A stretch of 6,318 nt of DNA from assembly GCA_020631675.1 (NCBI GenBank), contig JAHDGT010000283.1:1-6318 (forward strand). Reading direction: 5' to 3'. Shown here in pieces: positions 6,139 through 6,318 of the stretch. The notes beneath the pieces were generated by a model that saw nothing but the letters and a program-made list of their open reading frames with translations, searched no databases and had not been told where the DNA came from. Source of the DNA: Bacteroidota bacterium. GTDB lineage: Bacteria; Bacteroidota; Bacteroidia; Chitinophagales; UBA2359. The stretch's first letter is position 1. Every line of letters starts with the position of its first letter. The translations under genes and the position numbers were made by a program.

Positions 6139-6286
6139 ATTTGTCATTAGGGCGCATCCACGCAATTAATGCCTGCGCAAGCAGCTACCAAAAGAATAGG
6201 CGAACGGCACGAAGTCTCGGTACTCGAGTCTCTTATCTCGAATCTAAAAAGGCGCAAGCCTTAACTGCGTGGTCGGGCTATCCGTT
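6139..6286 (-). repeat. Right copy of the structured intergenic repeat
   Basis: Read on the minus strand, this copy follows the same order as 41-190: AACGGATAGCCCG (complement of 6274-6286), GCAGT, a hairpin AAGGC-TTGC-GCCTT (6249-6262), the TTAGA..GAGACTCGAG block (6223-6247), CGCC-N3-TCTTT (6191-6202), a second hairpin CTGC-TTGC-GCAG (6173-6184), ATTGCG (6161-6166) and ACAAAT (6139-6144). Hairpin spacing is 77 bases, against 78 in the left copy. Beyond 6286 a second GGGCTATC (6297-6304) repeats the one at 6275-6282, so the element may extend past the window edge. No gene was found in 6065-6318. The repeat lies upstream of the lipoprotein gene, as the left copy lies upstream of the peptidase. 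Confidence 0.7.
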
Positions 6287-6318
6287 CCTACAAAATGGGC
6301 TATCTGGGGGTTCGTCGC

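Noticed and set aside
41..6286. Composite transposon with the repeats as terminal inverted repeats
   Set aside because: No transposase lies inside, no target-site duplication can be seen, the copies are diverged, and the cargo looks like ordinary chromosomal genes.

Overview
The window looks like a chromosomal segment of a Bacteroidota bacterium, probably a Saprospiria-type relative (Lewinella or Haliscomenobacter kind). The main clue is a giant secreted protein that ends in the gliding-motility-associated / type B C-terminal sorting domain of the type IX secretion system (T9SS), a pathway confined to that phylum. It also carries PKD, SprB-like and Ig-like modules typical of the group. The class-level placement is an inference. 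The genes lack clear Shine-Dalgarno sites, and one good match to the Bacteroidota promoter (TTTG / TAnnTTTG) is present, which fits.

Layout. Positions 41-190 hold a structured intergenic repeat. Positions 191-447 are a gene-free leader with a candidate promoter at 262-295. Positions 448-4794 (+) encode a 1448-residue S8 (subtilisin-like) serine peptidase with a Sec signal peptide, a complete catalytic triad, many adhesion-type modules and the T9SS tail. A strong, nearly symmetric intrinsic terminator follows at 4799-4830. A short repeated CTTTGTG cluster (4849-4881) precedes a small HEPN-domain gene (4926-5333, +). A convergent lipoprotein gene with two FN3-like modules lies at 5360-6064 (-). 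An 18-bp palindrome (6090-6107) sits just upstream of the lipoprotein gene, and a second, inverted copy of the intergenic repeat occupies 6139-6286.

How the parts relate. The peptidase is predicted to be exported by Sec and T9SS and attached to or released from the cell surface. The lipoprotein is predicted to be membrane anchored. No shared pathway between them can be shown from sequence. The HEPN gene is an orphan: no MNT nucleotidyltransferase partner lies beside it in the window. It contains a perfect 11-bp hairpin followed by TTTT near its start codon, and no hairpin separates it from the convergent lipoprotein gene.

The most unusual signal is non-coding. The two roughly 150-bp repeat copies at the edges are diverged, yet each keeps two hairpins about 78 bp apart. 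All four hairpins share the core GC-TNGC-GC, while the flanking stem bases change in a compensated way. This suggests a structured element, possibly an RNA or a mobile REP-like repeat, rather than random intergenic DNA. Each copy lies upstream of an inward-facing gene in the same relative orientation. No transposase, CRISPR array, tRNA or rRNA was seen.
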